Shown here: in pieces, positions 1 through 8,005 of the stretch
Position numbering within the stretch: position 1 is the first letter of the stretch
How the letters are laid out: each line of letters opens with the position of its first letter
Notes under the pieces: model-generated
Seen by the model: the letters and a program-made list of their open reading frames with translations, nothing else
Databases searched by the model: none
Told to the model about the DNA's origin: nothing
Translations under genes and position numbers: made by a program
From: JBKEDF01 sp047975325
GTDB taxonomy: Bacteria > Pseudomonadota > Alphaproteobacteria > Rhodobacterales > Rhodobacteraceae
NCBI GenBank assembly: GCA_047975325.1
Contig: JBKEDF010000017.1
Coordinates: 1 to 29,513, forward strand
DNA: 29,513 nt
Direction: 5' to 3'

Positions 1-1
1 G

Positions 2-1864
2 GTTCGCACCGAATACCAGGATGTATTCAAGCCCGATATCGACATGCGTGAATGCAAGTTCATCTGGCTGGGCACGCATCAGAAATTCAATGACGCCTTC
101 ACATTCATCTTTGAGAAGACCGAACACGGATGGATGTGGGCGCATGTCTATCAGTTCGATGATGAAACCGCGACTTTCATCGTGGAATGCCAGCAGGACA
201 CCTGGGATCGCTGGGGGTTCGAAGGAATGAGCAAGGAGGAGATTGTCGAGACCTGCCGCAAGGTGTTTGCGGATCATCTGGGTGGGCATGATCTGATGTC
301 CAATGCCGCCCATCTGCGTGGTTCTGCCGTCTGGATGAATTTTCCCCGGGTAATTTGCGACCGCTGGTATAACGGCAATGTGGTATTGATGGGCGATGCT
401 GCGGCTACGGGGCATTTTTCCATCGGATCAGGGTCCCGGCTGGCTTTTGACAGCGCCATAGCATTGGCGGACTATCTCCATTCCGAGCCGACGATGGAGC
501 AGGCATTCGAACGCTATCAGGAGGAACGCCGGCTGGAGGTGTTGCGACTGCAATCGGCGGCACGCAACAGCCTGGAGTGGTTTGAGCAGGTGGAGCGCTA
601 TTTCGACCTGGATCCGATCCAGTTTACCTATTCGCTTCTGACCAGATCCCAGCGGATCAGCCATGAAAACCTGCGCCTTCGCGATGAAAAATGGGTACGC
701 CGGGCCGAGGACTGGTTTCAGCAAAAGGCAGGAGGCCAACCGGGACGCGCCCCGATGTTTGCGCCTTACAAGCTGCGCAACATGGAACTGAAGAACCGCA
801 TCGTCATGTCGCCAATGGCGCAATACAAGGCCGTTGATGGCTGTCCGACGGATTGGCATTTCATGCATTACGCCTCGCGCGCGGTGGGTGGGGCTGCAAT
901 GGTCTATACCGAAATGACCTGTGTTTCGCCCGAGGGGCGGATCACGCCGGGTTGTCCGGGGCTCTACAATGATGAACAGGAAGCGGCGTGGAAACGGCTG
1001 GCGGATTTCATCCATAATGAGAGCACTGCCAAATTCTGCATGCAGATAGGCCATTCCGGGCGCAAGGGTTCAACCTGCGTTCCCTGGGAAGGGGGCGGAA
1101 TGGATGCGCCGCTTGATGCGGATAACTGGCAAACCCTGGCGCCGTCGGCCCTTTCCTACAAGCCCGCCAATGCGGCCCCGAAGGAGATGGACCGCGCCGA
1201 TATGGATCTGGTTCGCGATCAGTTTGTCGCGGCGACGAAGATGGCCAATCGTATCGGTGCTGATATGATCGAGATGCATGCTGCGCATGGCTATCTGCTT
1301 GCCGGTTTCATTTCCCCGGTGACCAACCGGCGCCAGGATGACTATGGTGGCAGTCTTGAAAACCGGATGCGTTATCCGTTGGAGATATTCAGGGCGATGC
1401 GTGCGGTCTGGCCGGAAGAAAAGCCCATGTCGGTACGGATCTCCGCCCATGACTGGATCGAAGGCGGGGTGACCCCGGATGAGGCCGTGGAGGTTGCCAG
1501 GGCCTTCCATGCTGCCGGGGTCGATATCGTGGATGTTTCGTCGGGGCAGACCGACCCGGCTGAACAGCCGATCTATGGCCGGATGTTCCAGACACCTTTT
1601 TCGGACCGGATCCGCAACGAGGCGGGTATTCCGACCATGACGGTTGGCAATATCAGCGATTTTGACCAGGTGAACGGTATCCTGATGGCCGGTCGTGCGG
1701 ATCTGGTCTGCCTGGCACGCCAGCATCTGGCTGATCCCTTCTGGACATTGCATGCCGCTGTCGAACTGGGTGATGAGGCGGCCGAATGGCCTGCGCCCTA
1801 CAAGGGGGGCCGCGATCTGCTTTATCGTCTGCGCGAACGTCAGCAGGAACAGATCCGGGCATGA
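2..1864 (+). CDS. Flavin monooxygenase / old-yellow-enzyme fusion, 5'-truncated (2-aminobenzoyl-CoA monooxygenase/reductase or salicylyl-CoA 5-hydroxylase type)
   Basis: The reading frame is open to the first bases, so the N-terminus, including the FAD dinucleotide-binding glycine motif, lies outside the window. What remains is the rear of a class A flavin monooxygenase, with the GDAAATGHFSIGSG FAD-binding motif near base 392. An old-yellow-enzyme (FMN/NADH) domain follows from about base 755, recognised by NRIVMSPM, HAAHGYLLAGF and DDYGGSLENR. In this fusion family the front half hydroxylates an aryl-CoA and the rear half reduces the product, giving a non-aromatic oxo-cyclohexenyl-CoA; the Azoarcus evansii enzyme does this with 2-aminobenzoyl-CoA. 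A homologous type is annotated as salicylyl-CoA 5-hydroxylase. The acyl-CoA ligase at 6361 supports a CoA-bound substrate. About 620 residues are visible, and full-length members are usually nearer 770. The stop overlaps the next start (ATGA). Family confident; anthranilate as substrate is inference. Confidence 0.9.
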   Translation, partial: VRTEYQDVFKPDIDMRECKFIWLGTHQKFNDAFTFIFEKTEHGWMWAHVYQFDDETATFIVECQQDTWDRWGFEGMSKEEIVETCRKVFADHLGGHDLMSNAAHLRGSAVWMNFPRVICDRWYNGNVVLMGDAAATGHFSIGSGSRLAFDSAIALADYLHSEPTMEQAFERYQEERRLEVLRLQSAARNSLEWFEQVERYFDLDPIQFTYSLLTRSQRISHENLRLRDEKWVRRAEDWFQQKAGGQPGRAPMFAPYKLRNMELKNRIVMSPMAQYKAVDGCPTDWHFMHYASRAVGGAAMVYTEMTCVSPEGRITPGCPGLYNDEQEAAWKRLADFIHNESTAKFCMQIGHSGRKGSTCVPWEGGGMDAPLDADNWQTLAPSALSYKPANAAPKEMDRADMDLVRDQFVAATKMANRIGADMIEMHAAHGYLLAGFISPVTNRRQDDYGGSLENRMRYPLEIFRAMRAVWPEEKPMSVRISAHDWIEGGVTPDEAVEVARAFHAAGVDIVDVSSGQTDPAEQPIYGRMFQTPFSDRIRNEAGIPTMTVGNISDFDQVNGILMAGRADLVCLARQHLADPFWTLHAAVELGDEAAEWPAPYKGGRDLLYRLRERQQEQIRA

Positions 1865-2604
1865 CGGCACTGGCGGGAAAGCGGGTTCTGGTTACCGGCG
1901 GCGGTTCCGGCGTCGGGGCGGATCTGGCGCGCGGTTTTGCCCGGGCCGGGGCGGAGGTGGTCGTTTCCGGCCGCCGCGCCGCGCCGCTTGAGGCGGTGGC
2001 CGGTGATCTGCCCGGTGCCCGCGCCATTCCTGCCGATGTCACGCAGGAGGCCAGCATCAAAGCGCTTTTTGATGCTGCAGGGCCTTGCGATATCGTGATT
2101 GCAAATGCCGGTGTGGCGGAAAGCGCACTTTTTACCAGAACGACGCTGGATCAGTGGAATGCGACGGTCGCGGTCAACATGACCGGCACCTTCCTGACAT
2201 TTCGCGAAGGTCTGGCCCGGATGGAAGGCTGGGGGCGGTTGATTGCGGTTGCCTCCACTGCCGGACTGAAAGGTTATGGTTATGTCGCGCCCTATGCGGC
2301 TGCAAAACACGGGGTGATGGGTCTGGTGCGCAGCCTTGCACTGGAAGTGGCAAGGCGCCCGGTGACGGTAAATGCAATCTGTCCGGGTTTTCTGGAAACC
2401 GAGATGACGGAACGATCCATCGCCACGATCATGGAAAAGACAGGCAAGGATCGCGCGGAGGCCAAGGCTGCGCTGACCAGACCGAATCCGCAGGGGCGGC
2501 TCTTTCAGCCTGCCGAGGTGACGGCGACCGCGCTTTGGCTTTGTTCGGAAGGGGCGGAAGGGGTAAATGGTCAGGGAGTAGCGATTTCCGGAGGAGAAAT
2601 ATGA
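1861..2604 (+). CDS. SDR-family NAD(P)-dependent oxidoreductase
   Basis: A 247-residue classical short-chain dehydrogenase. The cofactor motif TGGGSGVG is at residues 12-19, NAG follows in the next third, and the catalytic Ser132, Tyr145 and Lys149 (YAAAK) are all present. The start at 1861 is chosen over an upstream in-frame ATG at 1786 because it makes an ATGA overlap with the preceding stop and because the Rossmann beta strand then starts at residue 7, as is normal. In the operon it probably oxidises or reduces a ring or side-chain hydroxyl/oxo group of the dearomatised CoA thioester. Substrate is not determinable from sequence. The stop overlaps the MarR start by ATGA, so the two should be translationally coupled. 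Confidence 0.93.
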   Translation: MTALAGKRVLVTGGGSGVGADLARGFARAGAEVVVSGRRAAPLEAVAGDLPGARAIPADVTQEASIKALFDAAGPCDIVIANAGVAESALFTRTTLDQWNATVAVNMTGTFLTFREGLARMEGWGRLIAVASTAGLKGYGYVAPYAAAKHGVMGLVRSLALEVARRPVTVNAICPGFLETEMTERSIATIMEKTGKDRAEAKAALTRPNPQGRLFQPAEVTATALWLCSEGAEGVNGQGVAISGGEI

Positions 2605-3053
2605 CCGACCGAATGCCCGACCCCCTGTCGAAAAGGCGGCTCAAGCTGTGGATCCGGATGCTGGGGGTGACCCGTGCGGCGGAGGCGCAATTGCGTGAAC
2701 ATCTGCGTGTCGAACATCAAACGACCCTGCCGCGTTTCGATGTGATGGCCGCTCTCTGGCGACGCCGGGACGGGGTAACGATGAGCGAACTTAGCCGGAT
2801 GCTGCTTGTCTCCAATGGCAATGCAACGGCGGTGGTGGACCGGCTGGAACGGGATGGTTTCGTGAAACGGACCCCGCTGCCGGCGGACCGGCGGACCGTT
2901 CATGTCGCATTGACCGAAGAGGGGGTGCGCGCCTTTGAGGGACAGGCCGTGACCCATGAGGCGGAGGTGAATGATATCTTCGCTTCGCTTTCCGGTGCGG
3001 AGGTGGAAACATTGACCGCCATTTTGAAGGCACAGGGGAAAGGGACCGAATGA
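2601..3053 (+). CDS. MarR-family transcriptional regulator
   Basis: A 150-residue MarR protein with N-terminal dimerisation helices and a winged helix at about residues 40-105. The recognition region reads TMSELSRML and then NATAVVDRLERDGF. The wing carries the family signature DRR followed by VALTEEG (PADRRTVHVALTEEG). It is encoded inside the catabolic operon, coupled at both ends by ATGA overlaps. MarR proteins in aromatic pathways often release DNA on binding the aryl acid or its CoA ester, so local autoregulation is likely. The operon promoter is outside the window and its operator cannot be inspected. Confidence 0.93.
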   Translation: MTDRMPDPLSKRRLKLWIRMLGVTRAAEAQLREHLRVEHQTTLPRFDVMAALWRRRDGVTMSELSRMLLVSNGNATAVVDRLERDGFVKRTPLPADRRTVHVALTEEGVRAFEGQAVTHEAEVNDIFASLSGAEVETLTAILKAQGKGTE

Positions 3054-3862
3054 CGACGCTGGCTGATATGAAACCGCAGCATTTCCTTTGGCAGGTGGAA
3101 GACCGGATTGCGACGATCCGCCTGAACCGGCCCGACCGCAAGAACCCGCTGACCTTTGAAAGCTATGCTGAATTGCGCGACACCTTTCGTGCGCTGGTCT
3201 ATGCGGAAGATATCGATGTCGTGATCTTTGCCTCCAATGGCGGGAATTTCTGTTCCGGTGGGGATGTGCATGACATTATCGGGCCGCTCGTGGGCATGGA
3301 TATGAAGGGGCTTTTGGCCTTCACCCGGATGACCGGCGATCTGGTCAAGGCGATGATCGGCTGCGGCAAGCCGGTGATTTCGGCGGTGGACGGGATCTGT
3401 GTCGGTGCAGGGGCGATTATCGCGATGGCTTCGGATCTGCGACTGGCAACACCCGAGGCCAAATGTGCCTTTCTCTTTACCCGGGTTGGTCTGGCGGGCT
3501 GCGATATGGGGGCCTGTGCGATGCTGCCACGGATTATTGGGCAAGGCCGGGCCGCGGAACTTCTTTATTCCGGGCGCAGCATGAACGCGGCGGAAGGCGA
3601 ACGCTGGGGTTTCTGGAACAGGCTGCATGAGGCCGAGGCGCTTGAGGACGAGGCGATGAAACTGGCGCGACGGATTGCGGCGGGGCCGACTTTTGCGCAT
3701 GGCATTACCAAGACGCAGCTCAATCAGGAATGGAATATGGGATTGGAGCAGGCCATCGAGGCGGAGGCACAGGCGCAGGCGATCTGCATGCAGACAGGAG
3801 ATTTTGAACGCGCCTATCATGCCTTTGTTGCAAAGGAAAAGCCGGTCTTTCAGGGCGATTGA
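3050..3862 (+). CDS. Enoyl-CoA hydratase/isomerase (crotonase) family protein, possible ring hydrolase
   Basis: A 270-residue crotonase-fold protein with the first oxyanion-hole segment (NFCSGGDVHD, about residues 66-75) and the second (DGICVGAGAI, 114-123). By eye alignment, the two catalytic glutamates of true enoyl-CoA hydratases are missing: Ile replaces the one after the second oxyanion loop, and Arg145 sits where the PEI glutamate is expected. An Asp (CDMGA, Asp152) lies where MenB and the ring hydrolase BadI carry a functional Asp. This favours hydrolytic C-C cleavage or isomerisation of a cyclic oxo-acyl-CoA over simple hydration. The start overlaps the MarR stop (ATGA). Family is certain; the ring-hydrolase reading is inference. 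Confidence 0.9.
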   Translation: MTTLADMKPQHFLWQVEDRIATIRLNRPDRKNPLTFESYAELRDTFRALVYAEDIDVVIFASNGGNFCSGGDVHDIIGPLVGMDMKGLLAFTRMTGDLVKAMIGCGKPVISAVDGICVGAGAIIAMASDLRLATPEAKCAFLFTRVGLAGCDMGACAMLPRIIGQGRAAELLYSGRSMNAAEGERWGFWNRLHEAEALEDEAMKLARRIAAGPTFAHGITKTQLNQEWNMGLEQAIEAEAQAQAICMQTGDFERAYHAFVAKEKPVFQGD

Positions 3863-3867
3863 GGTAA

Positions 3868-3896
3868 GGCCCGGCCCCCTTGAAGGCAACCGGGCC
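3868..3896 (+). promoter_or_regulatory. Intercistronic stem-loop
   Basis: A perfect 7-bp GC-only inverted repeat (ggcccgg at 3868-3874, ccgggcc at 3890-3896) with a 15-base loop lies in the only sizeable gap (57 bases) within the front half of the operon. No U-run follows, so it is not a typical intrinsic terminator. It could mark an mRNA processing or stability point between the hydratase and the acyl-CoA dehydrogenase. Confidence 0.4.
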
Positions 3897-3919
3897 AGAA
3901 GAAAGGAACAAGGAACGGT

Positions 3920-5056
3920 ATGACGGATCGGACATTTCTGGACTGGCCATTCTTTGAGGCGCGCCACCGCGAATTGCATGCTGCGCTTGAGGAATGGGCT
4001 GGGGCACATCTGCCGGTGGATCATTCCGACGTGGATGCGGCTTGCAAGAAGCTGGTTGCGGATCTGGGTGCGGCAGGGTTTCTGGCGCATTCCGGCGCAG
4101 GGGAGGGGGAGGTTCTGGATGTCCGCTCGCTTTGCCTGATCCGGGAAGTTCTGGCACGCCATGACGGTCTGGCGGATTTTTCCTTTGCCATGCAGGGTCT
4201 GGGTATGGGCGCGGTAAGCCTTTTCGGCAGACCTGAACAGCGTGACTGGCTGCAAAAGACCCGGACCGGCCGTGCGATATCAGGCTTTGCTCTGACCGAA
4301 CCGGGATCGGGGTCGGATGTCGCCAATACGGCGACAAAGGCAGAACGGGTGCAGGGCGGGTTCGTCCTTTCCGGTGAAAAGACCTATATTTCCAATGGCG
4401 GGATTGCGGATCTTTACGTGGTTTTCGCGCGAACCGGCGATGCCCCGGGTGCCCGGGGCCTTTCGGCCTTTTTGCTGCCCGCCGATACGCCCGGGCTTTC
4501 CGTGGTGGAACGGATCAATGTGATTGCGCCGCACCCCCTGGCCCATCTGCGGCTTGATGGGGTGAAGCTGCCGCAGGAGGCATTGATCGGGGAAACGGGG
4601 CAGGGCTTCAAGATCGCGATGTCGGTGCTTGACGTGTTCCGTTCCACGGTGGGCGCGGCGGCATTGGGCTTTGCGCGGCGCGCGCTTGATGAGGCGCTGG
4701 GCCGGGTGCAATCGCGCAAGATTGGCGGCGAACCCCTGGCCAGCCTGCAGATGGTGCAGGGGCATCTTGCCGATATGGCGCTGGATATCGATGCATCGGC
4801 GCTGCTGGTCTATCGCGCGGCCTGGACCAAGGATATGGGCGCTGCACGGGTCACGCGAGAGGCGGCAATGGCCAAGCTTCACGCCACCGAGGCCGCGCAG
4901 CGGGTGATCGATGCGGCGGTACAACTGCATGGTGGTGATGGGGTCAGGCAGGGCTTTGCGGTTGAAAGCCTTTATCGCGAGATCAGGGCGCTCAGGATCT
5001 ATGAAGGGGCCAGCGATGTGCAACGGATCGTGATCGCACGCAGCATCCAGGGATAA
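3920..5056 (+). CDS. Acyl-CoA dehydrogenase family protein
   Basis: A 378-residue FAD-dependent acyl-CoA dehydrogenase of normal length. The FAD/substrate signature FALTEPGSGSD is followed by the beta-domain motif GEKTYISNGGIAD. A C-terminal Q-x-HGGDGV motif and the IYEGASDVQ segment near the end are present; Glu362 sits where the catalytic base of medium-chain dehydrogenases lies. Shine-Dalgarno-like AAGGAAC precedes the ATG at 3920. The likely role is alpha,beta-dehydrogenation of the alicyclic or ring-opened CoA thioester. It needs an electron-transfer flavoprotein encoded elsewhere. It ends 1 base before the cupin frame. Family confident; exact substrate unknown. Confidence 0.93.
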   Translation: MTDRTFLDWPFFEARHRELHAALEEWAGAHLPVDHSDVDAACKKLVADLGAAGFLAHSGAGEGEVLDVRSLCLIREVLARHDGLADFSFAMQGLGMGAVSLFGRPEQRDWLQKTRTGRAISGFALTEPGSGSDVANTATKAERVQGGFVLSGEKTYISNGGIADLYVVFARTGDAPGARGLSAFLLPADTPGLSVVERINVIAPHPLAHLRLDGVKLPQEALIGETGQGFKIAMSVLDVFRSTVGAAALGFARRALDEALGRVQSRKIGGEPLASLQMVQGHLADMALDIDASALLVYRAAWTKDMGAARVTREAAMAKLHATEAAQRVIDAAVQLHGGDGVRQGFAVESLYREIRALRIYEGASDVQRIVIARSIQG

Positions 5057-5075
5057 TATGACAACGGAGGATGAT

Positions 5076-5528
5076 ATGGGCAAAATGCTGGAAGGCGGGA
5101 TCACCCGCGACAAGGAAGGCATTGAAGGAATCGAATGGAATATCCTTGGCCAACGGTACCTCCCCAAGGCCGATTGCGACAGCGCCTTCGCCTTTGAAAC
5201 AAATTCCGGACCGGGGCAGTTTGTTCCCGTCCATATTCATCCCACGCAGGATGAATTCATACTTGTGCAGGAAGGGGAACTGCATCTGAAACTTGATGGC
5301 GTCTGGTCCATTGCCAGGGCGGGGGATCTGGTACGGATGCCGCGCGGGGTTCCGCATGGCTATTTCAACAAGTCCGACAAGCCCGCGAAGGCGCTTTTCT
5401 GGGTTTCACCCGCTGGTCGGCTGCGCGATCTTTTCGCAACCCTGCATGATATGACCGATGAGGCGGAAGTGGTGCGTGTTTCCGCCACCCATGAGGTAGA
5501 ATTCCTGCCACCGGAGGCAAATGACTGA
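5076..5528 (+). CDS. Small single-domain cupin protein
   Basis: A 150-residue cupin with both conserved motifs: motif 1 has the metal-ligand pattern HIH...E (His53, His55, Glu60) and motif 2, GDLVRMPRGVPHGYFN, supplies His94. It should therefore bind a divalent metal. The start at 5076 is preferred over the in-frame ATG at 5058 because GGAGG (5066-5070) lies five bases before 5076, while 5058 has almost no ribosome-binding site. It is too short to be a bicupin gentisate dioxygenase. In this operon it could be an isomerase or decyclising/oxygenating accessory enzyme of the CoA pathway; the sequence does not say which. Confidence 0.85.
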   Translation: MGKMLEGGITRDKEGIEGIEWNILGQRYLPKADCDSAFAFETNSGPGQFVPVHIHPTQDEFILVQEGELHLKLDGVWSIARAGDLVRMPRGVPHGYFNKSDKPAKALFWVSPAGRLRDLFATLHDMTDEAEVVRVSATHEVEFLPPEAND

Positions 5529-5530
5529 CC

Positions 5531-5944
5531 ATGACCTATCGCCGCGATATTCGGATCGAGTTCAACCATTGTGATCCGGCCGGGATCGTTTTTTACCCGC
5601 GTTATTTTGAAATGACGAATTCGGTTACCGAAAATTTCTACAGAGATATCGCGGAATATCCCTATGAGGCCATGATGCCGGATCAGGAGGGTGTACCCAT
5701 GGCAGGACTGGAGGCGCGTTATCATGCGCCGTCGCGCCTGGGTGAAGTTCTGAACTGGACATTGAACGTAACGAAATTGGGCCGTACCTCGCTTGGCCTG
5801 CATCTGGAGGCGCATTGCGATGATGTGCTCCGGGTGAGTTTCGATCTGACCCAGGTCTTTGTCGGTGCGGACGGGCGCCCGAAACCCTGGCCGGACGATA
5901 TTCGGGCCAGAATTGAACAATTTATTGAAAGGAGCACCCCATGA
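5531..5944 (+). CDS. Acyl-CoA thioesterase, 4-hydroxybenzoyl-CoA thioesterase (hotdog) type
   Basis: A 137-residue single hotdog-fold protein carrying the 4HBT active-site signature HCDPAGIVFYPRYFEM at residues 13-28, with the catalytic Asp at position 15. Members hydrolyse aryl- or acyl-CoA esters. In this operon it may release a CoA dead-end or free the final product, protecting the CoA pool. The start at 5531 follows the cupin stop by two bases. The nearest GGAGG is about 13 bases upstream, so coupling to the cupin probably helps translation. The stop overlaps the next ATG by ATGA. Confidence 0.92.
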   Translation: MTYRRDIRIEFNHCDPAGIVFYPRYFEMTNSVTENFYRDIAEYPYEAMMPDQEGVPMAGLEARYHAPSRLGEVLNWTLNVTKLGRTSLGLHLEAHCDDVLRVSFDLTQVFVGADGRPKPWPDDIRARIEQFIERSTP

Positions 5945-6348
5945 ATGGCCCGCATGTGACCCTGCATCCCAAGACGTGGAAACCTGCGATCGGGTATGCC
6001 AATGGCATATTGGCAACGGGACGGATGGTTTTTACTGGCGGTCTGATCGGCTGGAATGCCGATGCGGAATTCGAAACGGATGATTTTGCCGGGCAGGTTC
6101 GGCAGGCACTTCGCAATATCGTGGCGGTTCTGGCGGAGGCCGGTGCCGGGCCCGAACATCTGGTGCGGCTGACATGGTATGTCACGGACAAGCAGGAATA
6201 TCTGGGGGCCCTGCGTGAAATTGGTGCGGCCTATCGTGAAATTATCGGTCGCCATTTTCCGGCAATGGCGCTGGTGCAGGTTGTTGCGCTGGTCGAGGAC
6301 CGCGCCAAGGTGGAGATCGAGGCCACCGCCGTCATCCCCGAAAACTGA
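5941..6348 (+). CDS. RidA-family protein lacking the key arginine
   Basis: A 135-residue YjgF/YER057c/UK114 (RidA) fold protein: LRNIVAVLAEAGAG, LVRLTWYVTD and the C-terminal KVEIEATAVI are family landmarks. RidA proper hydrolyses enamines/imines using an Arg at the start of the segment before VEVARLP (Arg105 in E. coli). Here the aligned position is Met109 (HFPAMALVQVV), so it belongs with Arg-less RidA groups, for which imine deaminase activity is doubtful. Its place in a pathway whose predicted intermediate is an enamine (2-amino-5-oxocyclohexene-carbonyl-CoA) makes a role in nitrogen removal tempting but unproven. Confidence 0.9.
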   Translation: MNGPHVTLHPKTWKPAIGYANGILATGRMVFTGGLIGWNADAEFETDDFAGQVRQALRNIVAVLAEAGAGPEHLVRLTWYVTDKQEYLGALREIGAAYREIIGRHFPAMALVQVVALVEDRAKVEIEATAVIPEN

Positions 6349-6360
6349 GGAGAAACACAG

Positions 6361-7977
6361 ATGCAGCTCGGCCCTAGCGGACATGCCGACAGCTTCACCC
6401 GGGACCGGCTGCCGCCGGCTGCGGAATGGCCTGTCCTGAATATTGCCGGTTTCGACTATCCCGAATGGCTCAATGTCGGGGTGGAACTGACCGATCGGAT
6501 GGTGGAACGCGGGTTCGGGGATCATACGGCGCTCATTGGGAATGGCCGCATCCGCACCTACAAGGAACTGACCGATTGGACCAATCGGATTGCCCATGTG
6601 CTGGTTGAGGATTTCGGGGTGAAATCCGGTCATCGGATCCTGATCCGGTCCGCCAATAATCCCGCGATGGTGGCTTGCTGGCTGGCGGCGACCAAAGTGG
6701 GGGCGGTTGTTGTCAATACCATGCCGATGCTGCGCGCGGGTGAACTTGGCAAGATCGTGGACAAGGCGCAGGTGACACTCGCGCTTTGCGATACCCGGCT
6801 GATGGAGGAAATGGTCGCCTGCCAGAAATCATCGGCCGTATTGCGGCAGGTCGTGGCCTTTGACGGGACCGCCAATCATGATGCGGAACTTGACCGCGCG
6901 GCCCTGGGCAAATCGGTGCGTTTCGAGGCTGCGAAAACCGGGCGGGATGATGTAGCGCTTCTGGGTTTCACCTCCGGCACGACGGGGGAGCCGAAAGCGA
7001 CCATGCATTTCCACCGCGATATCCTGATCATCGCCGACGGTTATGCCAGGGAGGTGCTGAAGGTCACACCGGAGGATGTTTTCGTGGGCTCCCCTCCGCT
7101 GGCCTTTACCTTTGGGCTGGGCGGGCTTGCGGTTTTTCCGCTGCGTTTCGGTGCCGCCGCCTGCCTGCTTGAAAACGCCTCCCCCCCGAATATGATCGAG
7201 ATCATCCAGAAATATAATGCAACGGTCTGTTTTACCGCGCCGACGGCCTATCGGGTCATGCTGAAGGCAATGGATGAAGGTGCCGATCTGTCTTCGCTCC
7301 GGGCGGCTGTTTCTGCGGGGGAAACGCTGCCTGCCCCGATCTATGATGAATGGCGGGAAAAGACGGGCAAGCCGATGCTGGATGGAATTGGCGCGACGGA
7401 ACTTTTGCATATCTTCATCACCAACCGCTTTTCCGACCATCGCCCGGCCTGTACCGGGCGGCCGGTAACGGGATATGAGGCGCGGATCGTGGATGACAAC
7501 GGCCGGGAAATGCCACGCGGTGAGGTTGGGCGGCTTGCCGTTCGCGGGCCAACGGGGTGCCGATACATGGATGATCCCCGGCAGGCGGGCTATGTACAGG
7601 ATGGCTGGAACCTGACCGGCGATGCCTTTTGGCAGGATGAGGAAGGCTATTTCCATTTCGCTGCCCGCAATGACGATATGATCGTTTCATCGGGATATAA
7701 TATCGCAGGGCCGGATGTGGAGGCGGCGCTGCTGGCGCATCCCGATGTGGTGGAATGCGCGGTGGTTGGTATGCCGGATGAGGCACGGGGACAGATCGTC
7801 GTGGCCCATATCGTGCTGTCCGAAGGGGTGCAGGAAGACGATGCGACGGTCAAACGCCTGCAGGATCACGTGAAATCGACGATTGCGCCTTACAAATATC
7901 CGCGAAAGGTCATGTTTGTCGGGGCATTGCCCAAAACCGAAAGCGGCAAGATCCAGCGTTTCCGTCTGCGCGACTGA
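6361..7977 (+). CDS. Benzoate / 2-aminobenzoate-CoA ligase family protein
   Basis: A 538-residue ANL-superfamily adenylate-forming enzyme. The phosphate-binding loop FTSGTTGEPK spans residues 203-212, the GIGATE motif and the hinge region RNDDMIVSSGYNI follow, and the C-terminal catalytic lysine is in ESGKIQ (about residue 530). It should activate an aromatic acid to its CoA thioester with ATP, the entry step of the operon. The overall layout, with MHFHRD after the P-loop, resembles benzoate-CoA and 2-aminobenzoate-CoA ligases. GAGGAG lies nine bases before the ATG. It is the last gene and is followed by a hairpin. The specific acid cannot be read from sequence; anthranilate is favoured by the monooxygenase/reductase partner. 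Confidence 0.92.
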   Translation: MQLGPSGHADSFTRDRLPPAAEWPVLNIAGFDYPEWLNVGVELTDRMVERGFGDHTALIGNGRIRTYKELTDWTNRIAHVLVEDFGVKSGHRILIRSANNPAMVACWLAATKVGAVVVNTMPMLRAGELGKIVDKAQVTLALCDTRLMEEMVACQKSSAVLRQVVAFDGTANHDAELDRAALGKSVRFEAAKTGRDDVALLGFTSGTTGEPKATMHFHRDILIIADGYAREVLKVTPEDVFVGSPPLAFTFGLGGLAVFPLRFGAAACLLENASPPNMIEIIQKYNATVCFTAPTAYRVMLKAMDEGADLSSLRAAVSAGETLPAPIYDEWREKTGKPMLDGIGATELLHIFITNRFSDHRPACTGRPVTGYEARIVDDNGREMPRGEVGRLAVRGPTGCRYMDDPRQAGYVQDGWNLTGDAFWQDEEGYFHFAARNDDMIVSSGYNIAGPDVEAALLAHPDVVECAVVGMPDEARGQIVVAHIVLSEGVQEDDATVKRLQDHVKSTIAPYKYPRKVMFVGALPKTESGKIQRFRLRD

Positions 7978-8005
7978 AAGATGGCCTGCCATGCCCATCC
8001 AACAA

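Noticed and set aside
2900..4255. Long minus-strand open frame (451 codons) opposite the crotonase and dehydrogenase genes
   Set aside because: It is Arg/His/Pro-rich with no recognisable domain and lies antisense to two clear, overlapping-operon enzymes; this is the usual high-GC shadow frame.
5058..5075. Upstream ATG for the cupin gene
   Set aside because: The GGAGG at 5066-5070 is inside this short extension and is ideally placed for the ATG at 5076.
5076..5528. Cupin as gentisate 1,2-dioxygenase
   Set aside because: Gentisate dioxygenases are bicupins of about 350 residues; this is a single 150-residue cupin domain.
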